Shown here in pieces: positions 15,203 to 24,885 of a DNA stretch of 64,000 nt. The translations under genes were made by a program, and so were the position numbers. Below the pieces are notes generated by a model. That model saw only the letters and a list, made by a program, of their open reading frames with translations, was not told the DNA's origin and ran no database searches. Within the stretch, counting starts at the first letter, position 1, and each line of letters starts with the position of its first letter. Location of the stretch: positions 1-64,000 of the forward strand of contig NZ_JADBGI010000022.1 of NCBI RefSeq assembly GCF_014892575.1. Direction: 5' to 3'. This DNA is from Nocardiopsis coralli. Its GTDB lineage: Bacteria; Actinomycetota; Actinomycetes; Streptosporangiales; Streptosporangiaceae.

Positions 15203-16966
15203 TCAACGGCCGGGGTGGTGCGCGGCCACCAACAGCTCCACGTTCCGGTCGCCCGGCTCGCCCAGCTTCGCCTCGTCGGCGTGGATGTCGTTGAGCGAGA
15301 GCTCCCGGTAGAGCGAGGCCAGCCCGGCGGGGGAGAAGTCGCCGTGGTCCACCCGGTACGGGCTGTCCGCCTCGATCAGGGTCGTGAACAGCGACATCGT
15401 CCCGTCCTGGTTGTCGACCAGCTCGATACAGCGCGCCAGCTGCGGGTGATCGATGTGCGAAGCGGTATTGATCTCCCAGAACCCCCGCTCGGGACGGTCG
15501 GAGGTGTGCGCCCGCACGGAGTTCTCGTGCGTGTGCCCGTTCACCCACGCCAGCACGTTCGGGTACCGCTTGAGCATCCCCACCAGGATCTCGCCGATGT
15601 AGCGCACCTCGCCCGGTCGGCGGCTGTCCGGGAGCGGATTGTTCATCGTGTCGCTCGTGTGGTGGCTGAACAGGATGAACAACTCGTCGCTCACGTCCTG
15701 CGTCTGCTCTCGCCCGAGCCGGTCGTAGTAGGTCGAGCTCGCCGACCGCAGCGTCTCCTCCACCCAGTCGAACTGGTGCTTGCCGATCGACCCGTTGGCG
15801 AGCCCGGCCAGCGTCGTGGTGTCCATGCTGATGCCGGTGATGCCCTCGGCGATCGTGAAGGTGTAGAAGCAGTCCGTGCCGTCGGCGTTGGCGTCGGAGA
15901 ACCCGTGCCCCACCGGACCGGGCCCGGTGTTGGCCTCGTCCAGATGCGCGGCCACGAACCCCTCGGTGTCGAACGGAGCCCGCCGTTCGTCCGGGGTCAC
16001 CGTGGACACGATGGTCTTCGAACCGGCGGTGTCGATCTCCTCCTGCCGCGCCACCTCATCGGGCAGCTCGCCCACCTGGTCGGGGTCGGACTGCGCGGCC
16101 GCCGCCTGCTCTGCCGCCTCACCCTCGGCGAACATGATCTTGCGGTCACCGGTGAAGACCTCGGTGAGCATCCCCGCCGGCAGTGTTCCGGACGGGGTGT
16201 TGTCGTGGTTGCCGATCGTGCAGTACCAGGGCACGTCCAACCCCGGGGCGGTGAACTCCGCCATCGCCGCCGCCAGGAAACCCGGAAGGTGCGGGAACCC
16301 GGCCTCGGACTTGTACCGGTCGTCCATCTCGCTCTCCGGCTGCCAGTACAGCTCCGCCCCGCAGTTCTGCACCCCCTCGAACACGGACGGGTCCCCGGTG
16401 TTCGGCGTGATCGCGCCGCCGTTGAGCAGCCCCATGAGCCAGTCGAGCTCGATCTGCTCCTGGTTGTCGGTGTTGTCGCCGGTGGTCATCACGAAGTCGA
16501 ACGCCCGCCCGGTCACCGGGCCGGCCCGCAGCGCGTTGACCCGCTGCACCAGGGCCGAGGCGCCGACCTGGGCCAGGGCCTCCTGCGGCCGGTGCGCGCC
16601 GGTGCCCAGGATCGGGTGGGTGTACTCGAACCGGAGCGGGCTCTGCACGTCCACCACGTGGGTGTCGGTGAACTGCACGAACGCGGTCAGCGGCTCACGC
16701 CGGTCGTCCCGGTCCGGCTCGGCCCCGACCAAATCCTCGCGCACCTCGATCGGCCACCCGGGCCCGGAGGAGAGCAGCCGGTAGCCGTCACCGGTCGGGG
16801 TGGCGACCTCGGCGAGGGTGGTGCCCTCCGGATCGGTCACACGCTCCAGCGTCCGGCGCATCAGGCGGTCGTGGGTCGCGGCGGACACGGGCAGGGACGG
16901 CAGGCCCAGGGCCAGGCCCAGTCCCGCCCCGGCGGCCAGGAAGCCGCGGCGGTGCAGAGAAGCCAT
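15203..16966 (-). CDS. Tat-exported metallophosphoesterase (PPA1498-like)
   Basis: A 587-aa calcineurin-like phosphoesterase. The N terminus HRRGFLAAGAGLGLALGL is a twin-arginine signal, with likely cleavage after SAA near residue 31. Metal-ligand motifs appear in order: FTDTHVVD, MTTGDNTDNQ, IGNHDN, LFSHHTSD and NGHTHEN. Length and the long insertions match the actinobacterial PPA1498-type subfamily. The substrate is unknown, and an exported phosphoesterase could act on nucleotides or wall polymers. The ATG has only a weak AAGGA site. Confidence 0.9.
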   Translation of the reverse strand: MASLHRRGFLAAGAGLGLALGLPSLPVSAATHDRLMRRTLERVTDPEGTTLAEVATPTGDGYRLLSSGPGWPIEVREDLVGAEPDRDDRREPLTAFVQFTDTHVVDVQSPLRFEYTHPILGTGAHRPQEALAQVGASALVQRVNALRAGPVTGRAFDFVMTTGDNTDNQEQIELDWLMGLLNGGAITPNTGDPSVFEGVQNCGAELYWQPESEMDDRYKSEAGFPHLPGFLAAAMAEFTAPGLDVPWYCTIGNHDNTPSGTLPAGMLTEVFTGDRKIMFAEGEAAEQAAAAQSDPDQVGELPDEVARQEEIDTAGSKTIVSTVTPDERRAPFDTEGFVAAHLDEANTGPGPVGHGFSDANADGTDCFYTFTIAEGITGISMDTTTLAGLANGSIGKHQFDWVEETLRSASSTYYDRLGREQTQDVSDELFILFSHHTSDTMNNPLPDSRRPGEVRYIGEILVGMLKRYPNVLAWVNGHTHENSVRAHTSDRPERGFWEINTASHIDHPQLARCIELVDNQDGTMSLFTTLIEADSPYRVDHGDFSPAGLASLYRELSLNDIHADEAKLGEPGDRNVELLVAAHHPGR

Positions 16967-17266
16967 GCGGGGGTCCTTACGGCCCCGAGCGGGGCCAGGA
17001 GGAAACGGGGGCGCTCGACATTCAAGGGGAGCGGGGCCCGCGCGGCAACGGGTGCCCGGGCCCCTGCGGGACCCCCGCCCGGAACGCCTGGGGTTACGGC
17101 TGGGTACGATCCCGGGTTCGGCCCTTTACGGGCCGCTCGTGTGTGAGGACGGCGCCCACCGGTGAAGGAGCACCGTCCACCTGCGGTTCCCCGGTGTGTA
17201 CCCCCGCGTTCGCGCGCGCCTGGGCGGGCCGTCACAAACATGAATCTCTTTCACGTCTGGCCGGAT

Positions 17267-17274
17267 GTGGCCAC
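17267..17274. promoter_or_regulatory. GTGGCCAC palindrome upstream of the propeller array
   Basis: The sequence GATGTGGCCACGG, 35 bases before the array's first start codon, repeats the ATGTGGCCAC core found in both exported-protein leaders (9900-9909 and 11883-11892). It could be a shared binding site, but an 8-bp palindrome in GC-rich DNA may be chance. Confidence 0.3.
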
Positions 17275-17301
17275 GGCAGGCACGGAACGGATGGGACACG
17301 G

Positions 17302-19155
17302 GTGTCACGAGGGCAGCGTGTGAGAGCAGCGGTCGCCTGGGTCGGGCTCGGCCTGATCGCCGGGGCACTGGTGTGGGCGGTGGTCACCCTCGCCCTGTAC
17401 GCCGGTTACGAGGGCACCGGCGTGGAGGAGGACGCGCTCGTCGCGGCCATGATGTCGTTCCTGCTCGGCCTGGTCGTGCTCGGCTTCGGGGCCAAGTGGC
17501 GCGCGGACGCCTTGTACCCCGACTTCGACCCCGACCTGCGCGGCATCGGCTGTGTGGTGCCCGTGCTGATCATCGGCGCAGGCGCTGTGGTCCTGGTCCA
17601 GCGCGCCCACCCGGAGAACACCGAGGGCCTGGCCGCGGCCGCGCCCGTGCAGGTCCACGTCTGGCTGATCACCGTGGTCGTGCTCCTCGGTGTGCTCCTG
17701 ATCGCGCCCCTGGCCGGACGCCCCTCGGCCGAGCCCCTGGCGCGCACGTTCCCGGCTTTCACTGCGGGGGTCATGGTTGTGGCCCTTGCCGGCACGCTCG
17801 TACACACCGTGCTCTACCCGGCAGTGCGGCACTCGACCGCCGACGAACCGGGTCAACCCGCCGCTGTGCCCGACACCGTCACCCGGGTCGGATGGACCTG
17901 GGAACCCGGACCCGGTGTTCGCCTGAGCCGGATCGAGGAGGGCACGCACGGCCCCCTGATGGTGCTCACCGACGGGGTGGTCGCTCTGGACGGGACCGAC
18001 GGGAGCGAGCTCTGGTCCTTCCGCCGCCCCTACGACCGGGACATGGGGGTGTCGGTCGACGGGGACCGGGTCATCGTCACCCACGTGCCCGCCGACAGGA
18101 GCGCGGGCGGCGACCCGGAGGAACGCGTTGACGGCAGCGCCGAGGAGAGTACCGACACGGGACCGGGCGCACAGGCCGAGGTGCTTGATGCCGCCACGGG
18201 CGAAAACGTGCCCGGCCTCGAAGAGATCCCGCACCCGAGCCGCGACGATCTGACCGGCCACCACGTGGCCCGCACCGTCGACCAGGTGTTCCGTGCCGAG
18301 GCCGGCGACGAGGTCGAGGACGCCACCGTCCTGTCGGCGGTGGATGCCGCGACGGGCGAGGAGAGCTGGTCCGCGCCCGTGCCGGCCGGCGGGGGCCGGG
18401 TCTGCGAGGGCGGGCTGCCGGAGCTGCACCACGGCCTACTGATCTCCACCCACGTGTGCGAGGACGAGGAGGCCTTCGAGGGCAACACGATCGGCTGGCG
18501 GGAGGACCCGGACGTGGCCCCGGAGGTCGAGCACGTCGTGCAGGCCGTCGACCCCGACACCGGCGAACGGGTGTGGGAGCGCACCTGGGACGCGGTCGGC
18601 GACCAGAGCGCTTGGCGGATCACCCCCGCAGGTCCGGTCTCCGAGGGCGCGGACCCGGTGCTGCTCGTGGAGGCGTTCGGTTCCCGGGCCGGAGTGGTTC
18701 TCGACCCCGCCACGGGCGAGGACGCCATCACCCTGCGAACCGACCTCGAGGACACGGACACCGACGCCTACTTCGACGGGTTCCTCGGGGCCGACAGCGA
18801 GAGCGCGACCTACCTCGTGCGGGTTCCCGGCAGGCACTTCGTCGAACGTGTCGGCCCCGAGGGCGAGCAGACCGAAACCATTGACGCCCGGGACGTGCCG
18901 CTGGTCGAGGCCGACGGAGGAACGGTCCTCGAGGGTTCGGTGCTGACCCTGCGGTTCGAGGACGCCGACGGCGAAGTCGGCTCGATCGTCCACCCGGGGG
19001 AGTTCGGCGGGCGCATGGAGTACGACACCGACGAGCAGATCCGGCTCGGGGACAAAGATGACGTCCTGAACTCCGGGAGCGAGCTCCTCCCCATGCCCGG
19101 GGCGGTCGTGGTCGAAGTGGGAGAAGAGGGAACGGTCCACGGGCTGGTCCCCTGA
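17302..19155 (+). CDS. Membrane-anchored PQQ-type beta-propeller protein, paralogue 1
   Basis: A 617-aa protein. After the basic start VSRGQRVRAA come about five hydrophobic helices (roughly 10-32, 43-62, 79-97, 117-137 and 148-170), then an outward-facing propeller. Propeller blades show GTDGSELWSFRRP, DAATGEESWSAP, DPDTGERVWERTW and DPATGEDAITL, the BamB/quinoprotein-type blade signature. The quinone cofactor residues of real PQQ enzymes are not evident. I use the GTG start conserved in all paralogues, though in-frame codons reach back to 17143. It is first of a five-gene tandem array. Role unknown; binding or assembly at the cell surface is a guess. Confidence 0.88.
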   Translation: MSRGQRVRAAVAWVGLGLIAGALVWAVVTLALYAGYEGTGVEEDALVAAMMSFLLGLVVLGFGAKWRADALYPDFDPDLRGIGCVVPVLIIGAGAVVLVQRAHPENTEGLAAAAPVQVHVWLITVVVLLGVLLIAPLAGRPSAEPLARTFPAFTAGVMVVALAGTLVHTVLYPAVRHSTADEPGQPAAVPDTVTRVGWTWEPGPGVRLSRIEEGTHGPLMVLTDGVVALDGTDGSELWSFRRPYDRDMGVSVDGDRVIVTHVPADRSAGGDPEERVDGSAEESTDTGPGAQAEVLDAATGENVPGLEEIPHPSRDDLTGHHVARTVDQVFRAEAGDEVEDATVLSAVDAATGEESWSAPVPAGGGRVCEGGLPELHHGLLISTHVCEDEEAFEGNTIGWREDPDVAPEVEHVVQAVDPDTGERVWERTWDAVGDQSAWRITPAGPVSEGADPVLLVEAFGSRAGVVLDPATGEDAITLRTDLEDTDTDAYFDGFLGADSESATYLVRVPGRHFVERVGPEGEQTETIDARDVPLVEADGGTVLEGSVLTLRFEDADGEVGSIVHPGEFGGRMEYDTDEQIRLGDKDDVLNSGSELLPMPGAVVVEVGEEGTVHGLVP

Positions 19156-19209
19156 GCGATGCACGGACCGGACGCGATGAGCAAGAGAAACGGAAAGAGT
19201 GGGAGCCGA

Positions 19210-21009
19210 GTGTCTCGAGGCCAGCGTGTGCGAGCTGCGATCGCGTGGGTGGGTCTGGGCCTCATCGCCGGGGCGCTGGTCTGGGCCGTGGTGGCCGCGG
19301 TTCTGTACAGCCACCATGCCTTGTACGTCGAGGACGAGCAGGCCGATGCGGCTGCTCGGGCCGTGATGGTCCTGCTCTTCTCCTGCACGATCGGTTGCGT
19401 CATCCTCGGCTTCGGGGTCAGGTGGACTGAGCGCGACGCCGAACCCGAACCGGAGTCCGAACCCGAGCCGATGGTTCGACAGCTCGTCTACCTGGTGGGA
19501 CTGCTGTTGGTGGCGGCGTTCATCGCCTTCCCGAACCTGCTCACCGACGGCTTCGCACAGCTCATCACCGCCCGCCTCCAGGTGTGGTTGGCCACCGGTG
19601 CCGTCTGGCTCGGCTTCTTGCTGTTCATGCTGTCGGGCCGACGCCCCTCGCCCCGACCTCTCGTGGTCACCTTCTCCGCCTTCCTCCCCGGAGCCCTTGT
19701 CGTGTTCCTCGCGGGCGCGCTCGTGCACATCGTCCCGTACCCGGAGGTCCACCACTCGACCGCCGATGCTCCGGGCGATCCGGCCCCGGTGCCCGATGCG
19801 GTCTCGGAGGTCGGGTGGACCTGGGAGCCTGAGCCCGAAGTCTCCTTGGAGCGGGTCGAGGAGGGCGTACACGGTCCGCTCGTGGTGCTGAGTGACGGCG
19901 TGGTGTCCCTGGACGGCACCGACGGCAGTGAGGTCTGGTCCTTCCGCCGACACGCCGATGAGGACGTCGAGGTCGTGGTCGGCGAGCAGCACGTCTTCGT
20001 CTCCTACAGACCCTTCGACGCGGGAGAGACGGAGGGTGAGGAAGAGGTTGCCTTCACCGAGACGTTCGACCTGGCCACCGGGGAGCCGGTGCCCGGCCAT
20101 GAACGAGAGGCCGACGCGGTCCACGGCGACCCCGACGTGAACACGGACCACGTCGTCAGGTTCCCAGGGCAGGTGGTGAGGGACCATTGGCCCGACTCGG
20201 GATCCCCGGCAGAGCTCCAGGCCCTGGAGGTCGGCAGCGGGCGTGAACTGTGGACCGCTCCACTGCACGAACACGAGGGGCAAGATTGCTTGCACCGAGG
20301 GCCGACGGAGTTGTACGGCGCGGTGGTCATGACAGAGCAGTGCATGGATGAGGAGGACCGGGATCATCCCGACCTCGGCGCCGCCTTCAGCCAGGAAGGC
20401 CTCAAGACCGAGTCCATCGTCACGGCGTTCGACCCCGAGAGTGGGAAGGAGTTGTGGCAGCGCCGGTGGACCGGGGCCGAGTCCCGTATGGGATCGCACG
20501 CCCGCCCGGGGGGACACACCGCAGAAGGTGCCTCCCCGGTGATCCTCGTGGACCCCACTTTTCGCCGCTTCGCAGCCGTCCTCGACCCTGCCACGGGAGA
20601 GGACGCCGTCACCCTGCCCGCCGACGTCGACGACCCGGACAACTGGTTCCGGGGCTTTGCCGGCGCCGACAGCGATGGCGCGACGTACCTGGTCGAACGC
20701 GCGGACAGGCGCACTGAGTTCGAGCGGGTGAACGTGCAGGGCGAGGTCGTCGCGACCATCGATCCCGGAAGGGGATTGGACCGGCGCGACGAGAGCAGCG
20801 TGGCTCTGAACGAGATGGTCCTGTTCTCCTCGGCGGTGGAGTCCCGTCCCACGGTGGTCGCCCGAAGCTTCGACAACCCCGAGGTGGATGGACTGATCCC
20901 CTTGGAGAGCCCGAACGACAGAGACAGCGACGTTGATCTCCTCCCGGTGCCCGGCGCCGTCGCGGCCTCGGTCGAGCGCGACGGTTCCGTGAGCGGGCTG
21001 GTGCCCTGA
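19210..21009 (+). CDS. Membrane-anchored PQQ-type beta-propeller protein, paralogue 2
   Basis: A 599-aa paralogue with the same five-helix N terminus (VSRGQRVRAAIAWVGLGLIA) and propeller (GTDGSEVWSFRRH, DPESGKELWQRRW, DPATGEDAVTLP, FAGADSDGATYLV). It ends GLVP like paralogue 1. The GTG follows GGGAG by 4 bases. An upstream in-frame ATG at 19159 would add 17 residues (MHGPDAMSKRNGKSGSR) and lies only 3 bases after the previous stop. It is transcribed with its neighbours. The segment just before its start is nearly identical to that of paralogue 3. Confidence 0.87.
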   Translation: MSRGQRVRAAIAWVGLGLIAGALVWAVVAAVLYSHHALYVEDEQADAAARAVMVLLFSCTIGCVILGFGVRWTERDAEPEPESEPEPMVRQLVYLVGLLLVAAFIAFPNLLTDGFAQLITARLQVWLATGAVWLGFLLFMLSGRRPSPRPLVVTFSAFLPGALVVFLAGALVHIVPYPEVHHSTADAPGDPAPVPDAVSEVGWTWEPEPEVSLERVEEGVHGPLVVLSDGVVSLDGTDGSEVWSFRRHADEDVEVVVGEQHVFVSYRPFDAGETEGEEEVAFTETFDLATGEPVPGHEREADAVHGDPDVNTDHVVRFPGQVVRDHWPDSGSPAELQALEVGSGRELWTAPLHEHEGQDCLHRGPTELYGAVVMTEQCMDEEDRDHPDLGAAFSQEGLKTESIVTAFDPESGKELWQRRWTGAESRMGSHARPGGHTAEGASPVILVDPTFRRFAAVLDPATGEDAVTLPADVDDPDNWFRGFAGADSDGATYLVERADRRTEFERVNVQGEVVATIDPGRGLDRRDESSVALNEMVLFSSAVESRPTVVARSFDNPEVDGLIPLESPNDRDSDVDLLPVPGAVAASVERDGSVSGLVP

Positions 21010-21063
21010 GTGATGCACGGACCGGACGCGATGAGCAAGAGAAACGGAAAGAGTGGGAGCCCG

Positions 21064-22878
21064 GTGTCTCGAGGGCAGCGCGTGCGAGCCGCGATCGCCT
21101 GGGTGGGTCTCGGCCTCATCGCCGGGGCGCTGGTCTGGGCCGCGGTGTCCGTGGTCCTGTACTTCGGCCACGAGAACGACGGCATCACCGTCCGGGTGAC
21201 GATCTCCATCGCCATCGCCGTCCTCTTCGGTCTTGCCACCCTGGTCATGGCTCCGCGGTGGCGCGCGGAAGACCCCGCCCCCGACCGGGACGCCCGCATG
21301 ATTGCCGCATTGGCGGCCGCAGGGGTCGGGGTGGTCCTCGCCGTCCTGCTGTATGCCGAGGTGTCGGAGGGATCGGTGGGGCCGGTGGGAAGCCTTCCCG
21401 CGCAGCTCCACGCGTGGCTGGTCATCGGTGCGGTCGTCCTCGGCACGTTCCTGATGCTGCCTTTGGCGGACCGACCGTCGACTCGGCCTCTCTCCCACTC
21501 CTTCCCGGCCTTCACGGCAGGGACCTTGTCCGTGGTTCTGTGCGGCGGTCTCGTGCACACTGCTCTCTTCCCACAGGTGGGGCACAGGACCGCCGGTGAC
21601 CTTGGAGAACCTGCCCCCACACCGGAGACCGTCACCGAGGTCGGATGGTCCTGGGAACCGGAACACGGGACCTCGGTGGAAGGGATCGAGGTGGGTACGC
21701 ACGGCCCCCTCGTGGCGCTCAGTGACGGGCTGGTCTCCCTGGACGGCACCGACGGGAGCGAGATCTGGTCGTACCGCCTTCCGGCCTCCACGGAAACGGA
21801 CGTGGAGGCGTGGGTCGACGGCGACCGCGTCGTCCTCGTCCAGGAGCCCCTCGACGGTAGTGACGACGCGACCGCCGACGTGCTGGACCTGGAGACCGGT
21901 GAGCCCCTTCCCGGGCTCCAGCAGATCTCCCAACCCAGGAGCGGGGACATCGACGACCATGTGGTGGCGCGGACCGGCAAGCAGGTGGTCCATGTGGAGT
22001 TCGCCGAACGGGTCGAGGACCCAACGGTTCTGCGATCTGGGTCGGCCGAGACCGGCGAGCAACAGTGGTCCACGTCCCTGCCGTCCGAGGATGGCCTTGC
22101 CTGCTACACCGGCACACCTGAATGGCTCCATGGACTCTTGGTCACCGGCCACCTGTGCGAGGAGGCCGAGGGCTATGACGGCGGGATGCTCGGCTACACC
22201 GAGGACGGGGACGAGGCCCAGGTGGAGCACACCGTGGTGGCACTCGACCCTGAGACCGGTGAGCAGGTGTGGGAACGCTCGTGGACCGGCCCCGGAGACG
22301 TCGGACCACCGCAGGCCGCTTCCGGGGGACACCCCACCGAAGGCGCTGACCCGGTGATCGTCGTGGAAACGGGCGAGGAAGGACCAGCCCTGGTTCTCGA
22401 CCCCGCCACGGGCGAGGACGCCGTCACCCTGCCGGAACGCGCTGAGGACCTGCAGTTCGCGGGCTTTCTCGGAGCTGACAGCGAGAGCGCGACCTACATG
22501 CTCGACCGTGAGGACGGCCTTCCCGAGATCGAACGGGCCACTGCTGACGGAGCGCCTCCTGAGACCGCTGAAACCGGAGGCTTCGTCTCCTTGGAGATGG
22601 AGGGAGCTGTGGCTCTGGGCGCGGCGGCTCTGACTCTGGAATCCGAAGTCTCCGCAGGCGCCCCGCATCCCCGCGTCCAGGTACACGGGTTCGAGGGCAG
22701 GAGGGGGACCGTCACTGAAGGCGGGATCTCCCTGACGAGGGAGGACGAGGGGTTTCCCGGGCGCCAGATGGTCGCCGTCCCCGGGGCGGTCGTGGCGGTG
22801 ATCAATACCGAGGTCGAGGCGGCACGGGTCACGCGCGAGAACTGGACCGAAGAAGCGGTCCGGGGACTGACGCACTGA
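21064..22878 (+). CDS. Membrane-anchored PQQ-type beta-propeller protein, paralogue 3
   Basis: A 604-aa paralogue: VSRGQRVRAAIAWVGLGLIA, five helices, then blades GTDGSEIWSYRLP, DPETGEQVWERSW, DPATGEDAVTLP and FLGADSESATYML. It ends GLTH. The GTG is preferred by analogy with paralogue 4. A GTG/ATG pair at 21010-21015 directly after the previous stop would add up to 18 residues. The middle of the propeller differs from paralogue 2 far more than the N-terminal membrane part does, so surface and anchor evolve at different rates. Confidence 0.87.
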   Translation: MSRGQRVRAAIAWVGLGLIAGALVWAAVSVVLYFGHENDGITVRVTISIAIAVLFGLATLVMAPRWRAEDPAPDRDARMIAALAAAGVGVVLAVLLYAEVSEGSVGPVGSLPAQLHAWLVIGAVVLGTFLMLPLADRPSTRPLSHSFPAFTAGTLSVVLCGGLVHTALFPQVGHRTAGDLGEPAPTPETVTEVGWSWEPEHGTSVEGIEVGTHGPLVALSDGLVSLDGTDGSEIWSYRLPASTETDVEAWVDGDRVVLVQEPLDGSDDATADVLDLETGEPLPGLQQISQPRSGDIDDHVVARTGKQVVHVEFAERVEDPTVLRSGSAETGEQQWSTSLPSEDGLACYTGTPEWLHGLLVTGHLCEEAEGYDGGMLGYTEDGDEAQVEHTVVALDPETGEQVWERSWTGPGDVGPPQAASGGHPTEGADPVIVVETGEEGPALVLDPATGEDAVTLPERAEDLQFAGFLGADSESATYMLDREDGLPEIERATADGAPPETAETGGFVSLEMEGAVALGAAALTLESEVSAGAPHPRVQVHGFEGRRGTVTEGGISLTREDEGFPGRQMVAVPGAVVAVINTEVEAARVTRENWTEEAVRGLTH

Positions 22879-22967
22879 GCCGCACGTTCTGGGGAACCGC
22901 CATCACGAACAGCAGGGGTTCCGCGCCCGTCCCGGGTGCGGACATACACAGAAGGAGTGGGAGCCGA

Positions 22968-24830
22968 GTGTCTCGAGGCCAGCGTGTGCGAGCTGCGATC
23001 TCCTGGGTGGGTCTGGGCCTCATCGCCGGGGCGCTGGCCTGGTCTCCGTTGGCGGTGGTGCTGGCCAGCGGAGCCCCGGCCGAGGGCATGACCGAATGGG
23101 TGGGGCTGGGAACATTCTTCTCCTGGTTACTAGGCCTCTATGTGCTCACCGGCGTGGTCCGGTGGCGCACGGGTGAGACCGCCCCCGCGACGGAGCCGCG
23201 CGGAACCGGCTGTCTCGTGCCCGCACTGCTCATGGCAGCCGTCGGGATCGGCCTGGCCGCGCTCGTCCACTTCGGGTGGGACGGAGAGCCGGCGGTGGCC
23301 GGCCCGATCCAGGCCAACGCGTGGCTGCTCGCCATCTCCGTCGCAGCCGGGCTGCTCCTGCTGACGGCCGCGACCGAGCGCCCTTCACCCCAGCCGCTCG
23401 CACGCACGTTCCCGGCCTTCGCCGCGGGATCCCTGGCGGTCGTCCTGACGGGCGGTCTCGTCAACATCGTGCACTTCCCACAGCCGCGGCACGAGGTCGC
23501 CGACGAGCCCACCGAGCTGGGGGAACCGGACCCCATGCCCGAGCGCGTCGAAGAGGTCGGCTGGGAATGGGAACCCGAGCTCGGAAGCTCCGTCCTACGG
23601 GTCGAGGAGGGCTCACACGGACCGCTCGTGGTGCTCACCGACGGGGTGGTCTCCCTGGACGGCACCGACGGCAGCGAGATCTGGTCCTACCGCCGCCCCT
23701 ACGCCCCGCACTTCGAGGTGTGGGTGGACGACGACCACGTCATCGTCTCCCGGGCCCCCGTGGTCGGCACGGAAGACGCACTCGTCGATGTGCTCGCCCT
23801 CGACACCGGTGCGCCCGAGCCCGGGCTCCAAGGGGTCGCCCAGCCGAACGAGGACGACGCTGACGCCCGCGACGAACTCAGCAGCGACCCCGACGAGGAC
23901 GTGGTGACACGCACGGCCGAGCACGTGATCCGTACAGAGAGTGGCATCGGGGCAGACGCGGACACACAGCTGGTCTCGGAGGAGATCGGCACCGGGGCGG
24001 AGCGGTGGTCCGTGCCCTTGGACGACGAGCGTTGTGGCCCAGGTACGGCGCAATGGCTCCACGGGCTGCTGGTCTCCACCCACGACTGTCGGGACGAGGA
24101 AGAGACCGAGAGCGCTGAGGAAGCCGAGGACGACGGCCCCGGGGGTTCCGACGACCGAGGCGAGTACGAGGAGCCTGCCGAGAGGGAGTACCTCGTCCGG
24201 GCGCTCGACCCCGAGACCGGCGAGCAGGTGTGGGAGCGCTCGTGGACCCGTTCCGAGGACGACCGTTTCCACGTCTCCTCCGGCGGCCCCGCCGGTGCCG
24301 GTGCTGACCCCGTCCTCCTCGTGCACTTCGAGGGCTGGACGGAGGAAGGGCTGGTGCTCGACCCCGCCACGGGCGAGGACGTCTTCACCCTGCCCGAGGA
24401 GCTCCGTGCGGACGGTACGTGGTTCGACCGGTTCCTCGGTGCCGACAGCGAGAGCGCGACCTACCTGGTCGACCGCCGGGGCCGGGACGCCGAGGTCGAA
24501 CACGTCGACCCGCAGGGGAACGTGCTCGAAGCGGTCGAGAACTTTCCCCGCAGCGTCAACGGGGACTCCATCGAGGTCCTGGACGAGATGCTGCTCCACC
24601 AGGTCCGTTCGCAAGGCCGACCCACCGTCACCACGACGGAGTTCGGGCAACAGGCCGAACACCGGACCTACGAACGTATCCGGCTGGAAGAGCCGGAGGG
24701 GGACGTGGGCTGGAGCGCACTCGTCCCGGTCCCCGGTGCGGTCGCGGCGGTCGCCGAGGCGGACGAGCCAGAGGTCGGGGACCCGGACAAGATCCGCACC
24801 GAAGGCGCGGTCCGGGGTCTGACGCCGTGA
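22968..24830 (+). CDS. Membrane-anchored PQQ-type beta-propeller protein, paralogue 4
   Basis: A 620-aa paralogue. The GTG follows AAGGAGTGGGAGCCGA, and no in-frame ATG precedes it, which fixes the array's shared start. After the five helices the propeller shows GTDGSEIWSYRRPY, DPETGEQVWERSW, DPATGEDVFTLP and FLGADSESATYLV. An acidic insertion of about 45 residues (rich in E, D and G, around 375-420) between two blades is absent from the others. It ends GLTP. It is separated from paralogue 3 by 89 bp, the only gap in the array above 60 bp. Confidence 0.87.
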   Translation: MSRGQRVRAAISWVGLGLIAGALAWSPLAVVLASGAPAEGMTEWVGLGTFFSWLLGLYVLTGVVRWRTGETAPATEPRGTGCLVPALLMAAVGIGLAALVHFGWDGEPAVAGPIQANAWLLAISVAAGLLLLTAATERPSPQPLARTFPAFAAGSLAVVLTGGLVNIVHFPQPRHEVADEPTELGEPDPMPERVEEVGWEWEPELGSSVLRVEEGSHGPLVVLTDGVVSLDGTDGSEIWSYRRPYAPHFEVWVDDDHVIVSRAPVVGTEDALVDVLALDTGAPEPGLQGVAQPNEDDADARDELSSDPDEDVVTRTAEHVIRTESGIGADADTQLVSEEIGTGAERWSVPLDDERCGPGTAQWLHGLLVSTHDCRDEEETESAEEAEDDGPGGSDDRGEYEEPAEREYLVRALDPETGEQVWERSWTRSEDDRFHVSSGGPAGAGADPVLLVHFEGWTEEGLVLDPATGEDVFTLPEELRADGTWFDRFLGADSESATYLVDRRGRDAEVEHVDPQGNVLEAVENFPRSVNGDSIEVLDEMLLHQVRSQGRPTVTTTEFGQQAEHRTYERIRLEEPEGDVGWSALVPVPGAVAAVAEADEPEVGDPDKIRTEGAVRGLTP

Positions 24831-24885
24831 ACGCGTCCGCTAGGTTCTACGTCGGCACAGCGGACATCAGGACGGAGGATCCCCG

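Noticed and set aside
18436..22875. A very long open frame on the minus strand across three propeller genes
   Set aside because: It is antisense to three clear paralogues. Its length follows from GC-biased third positions in tandem copies of one gene, and its text has no family features.
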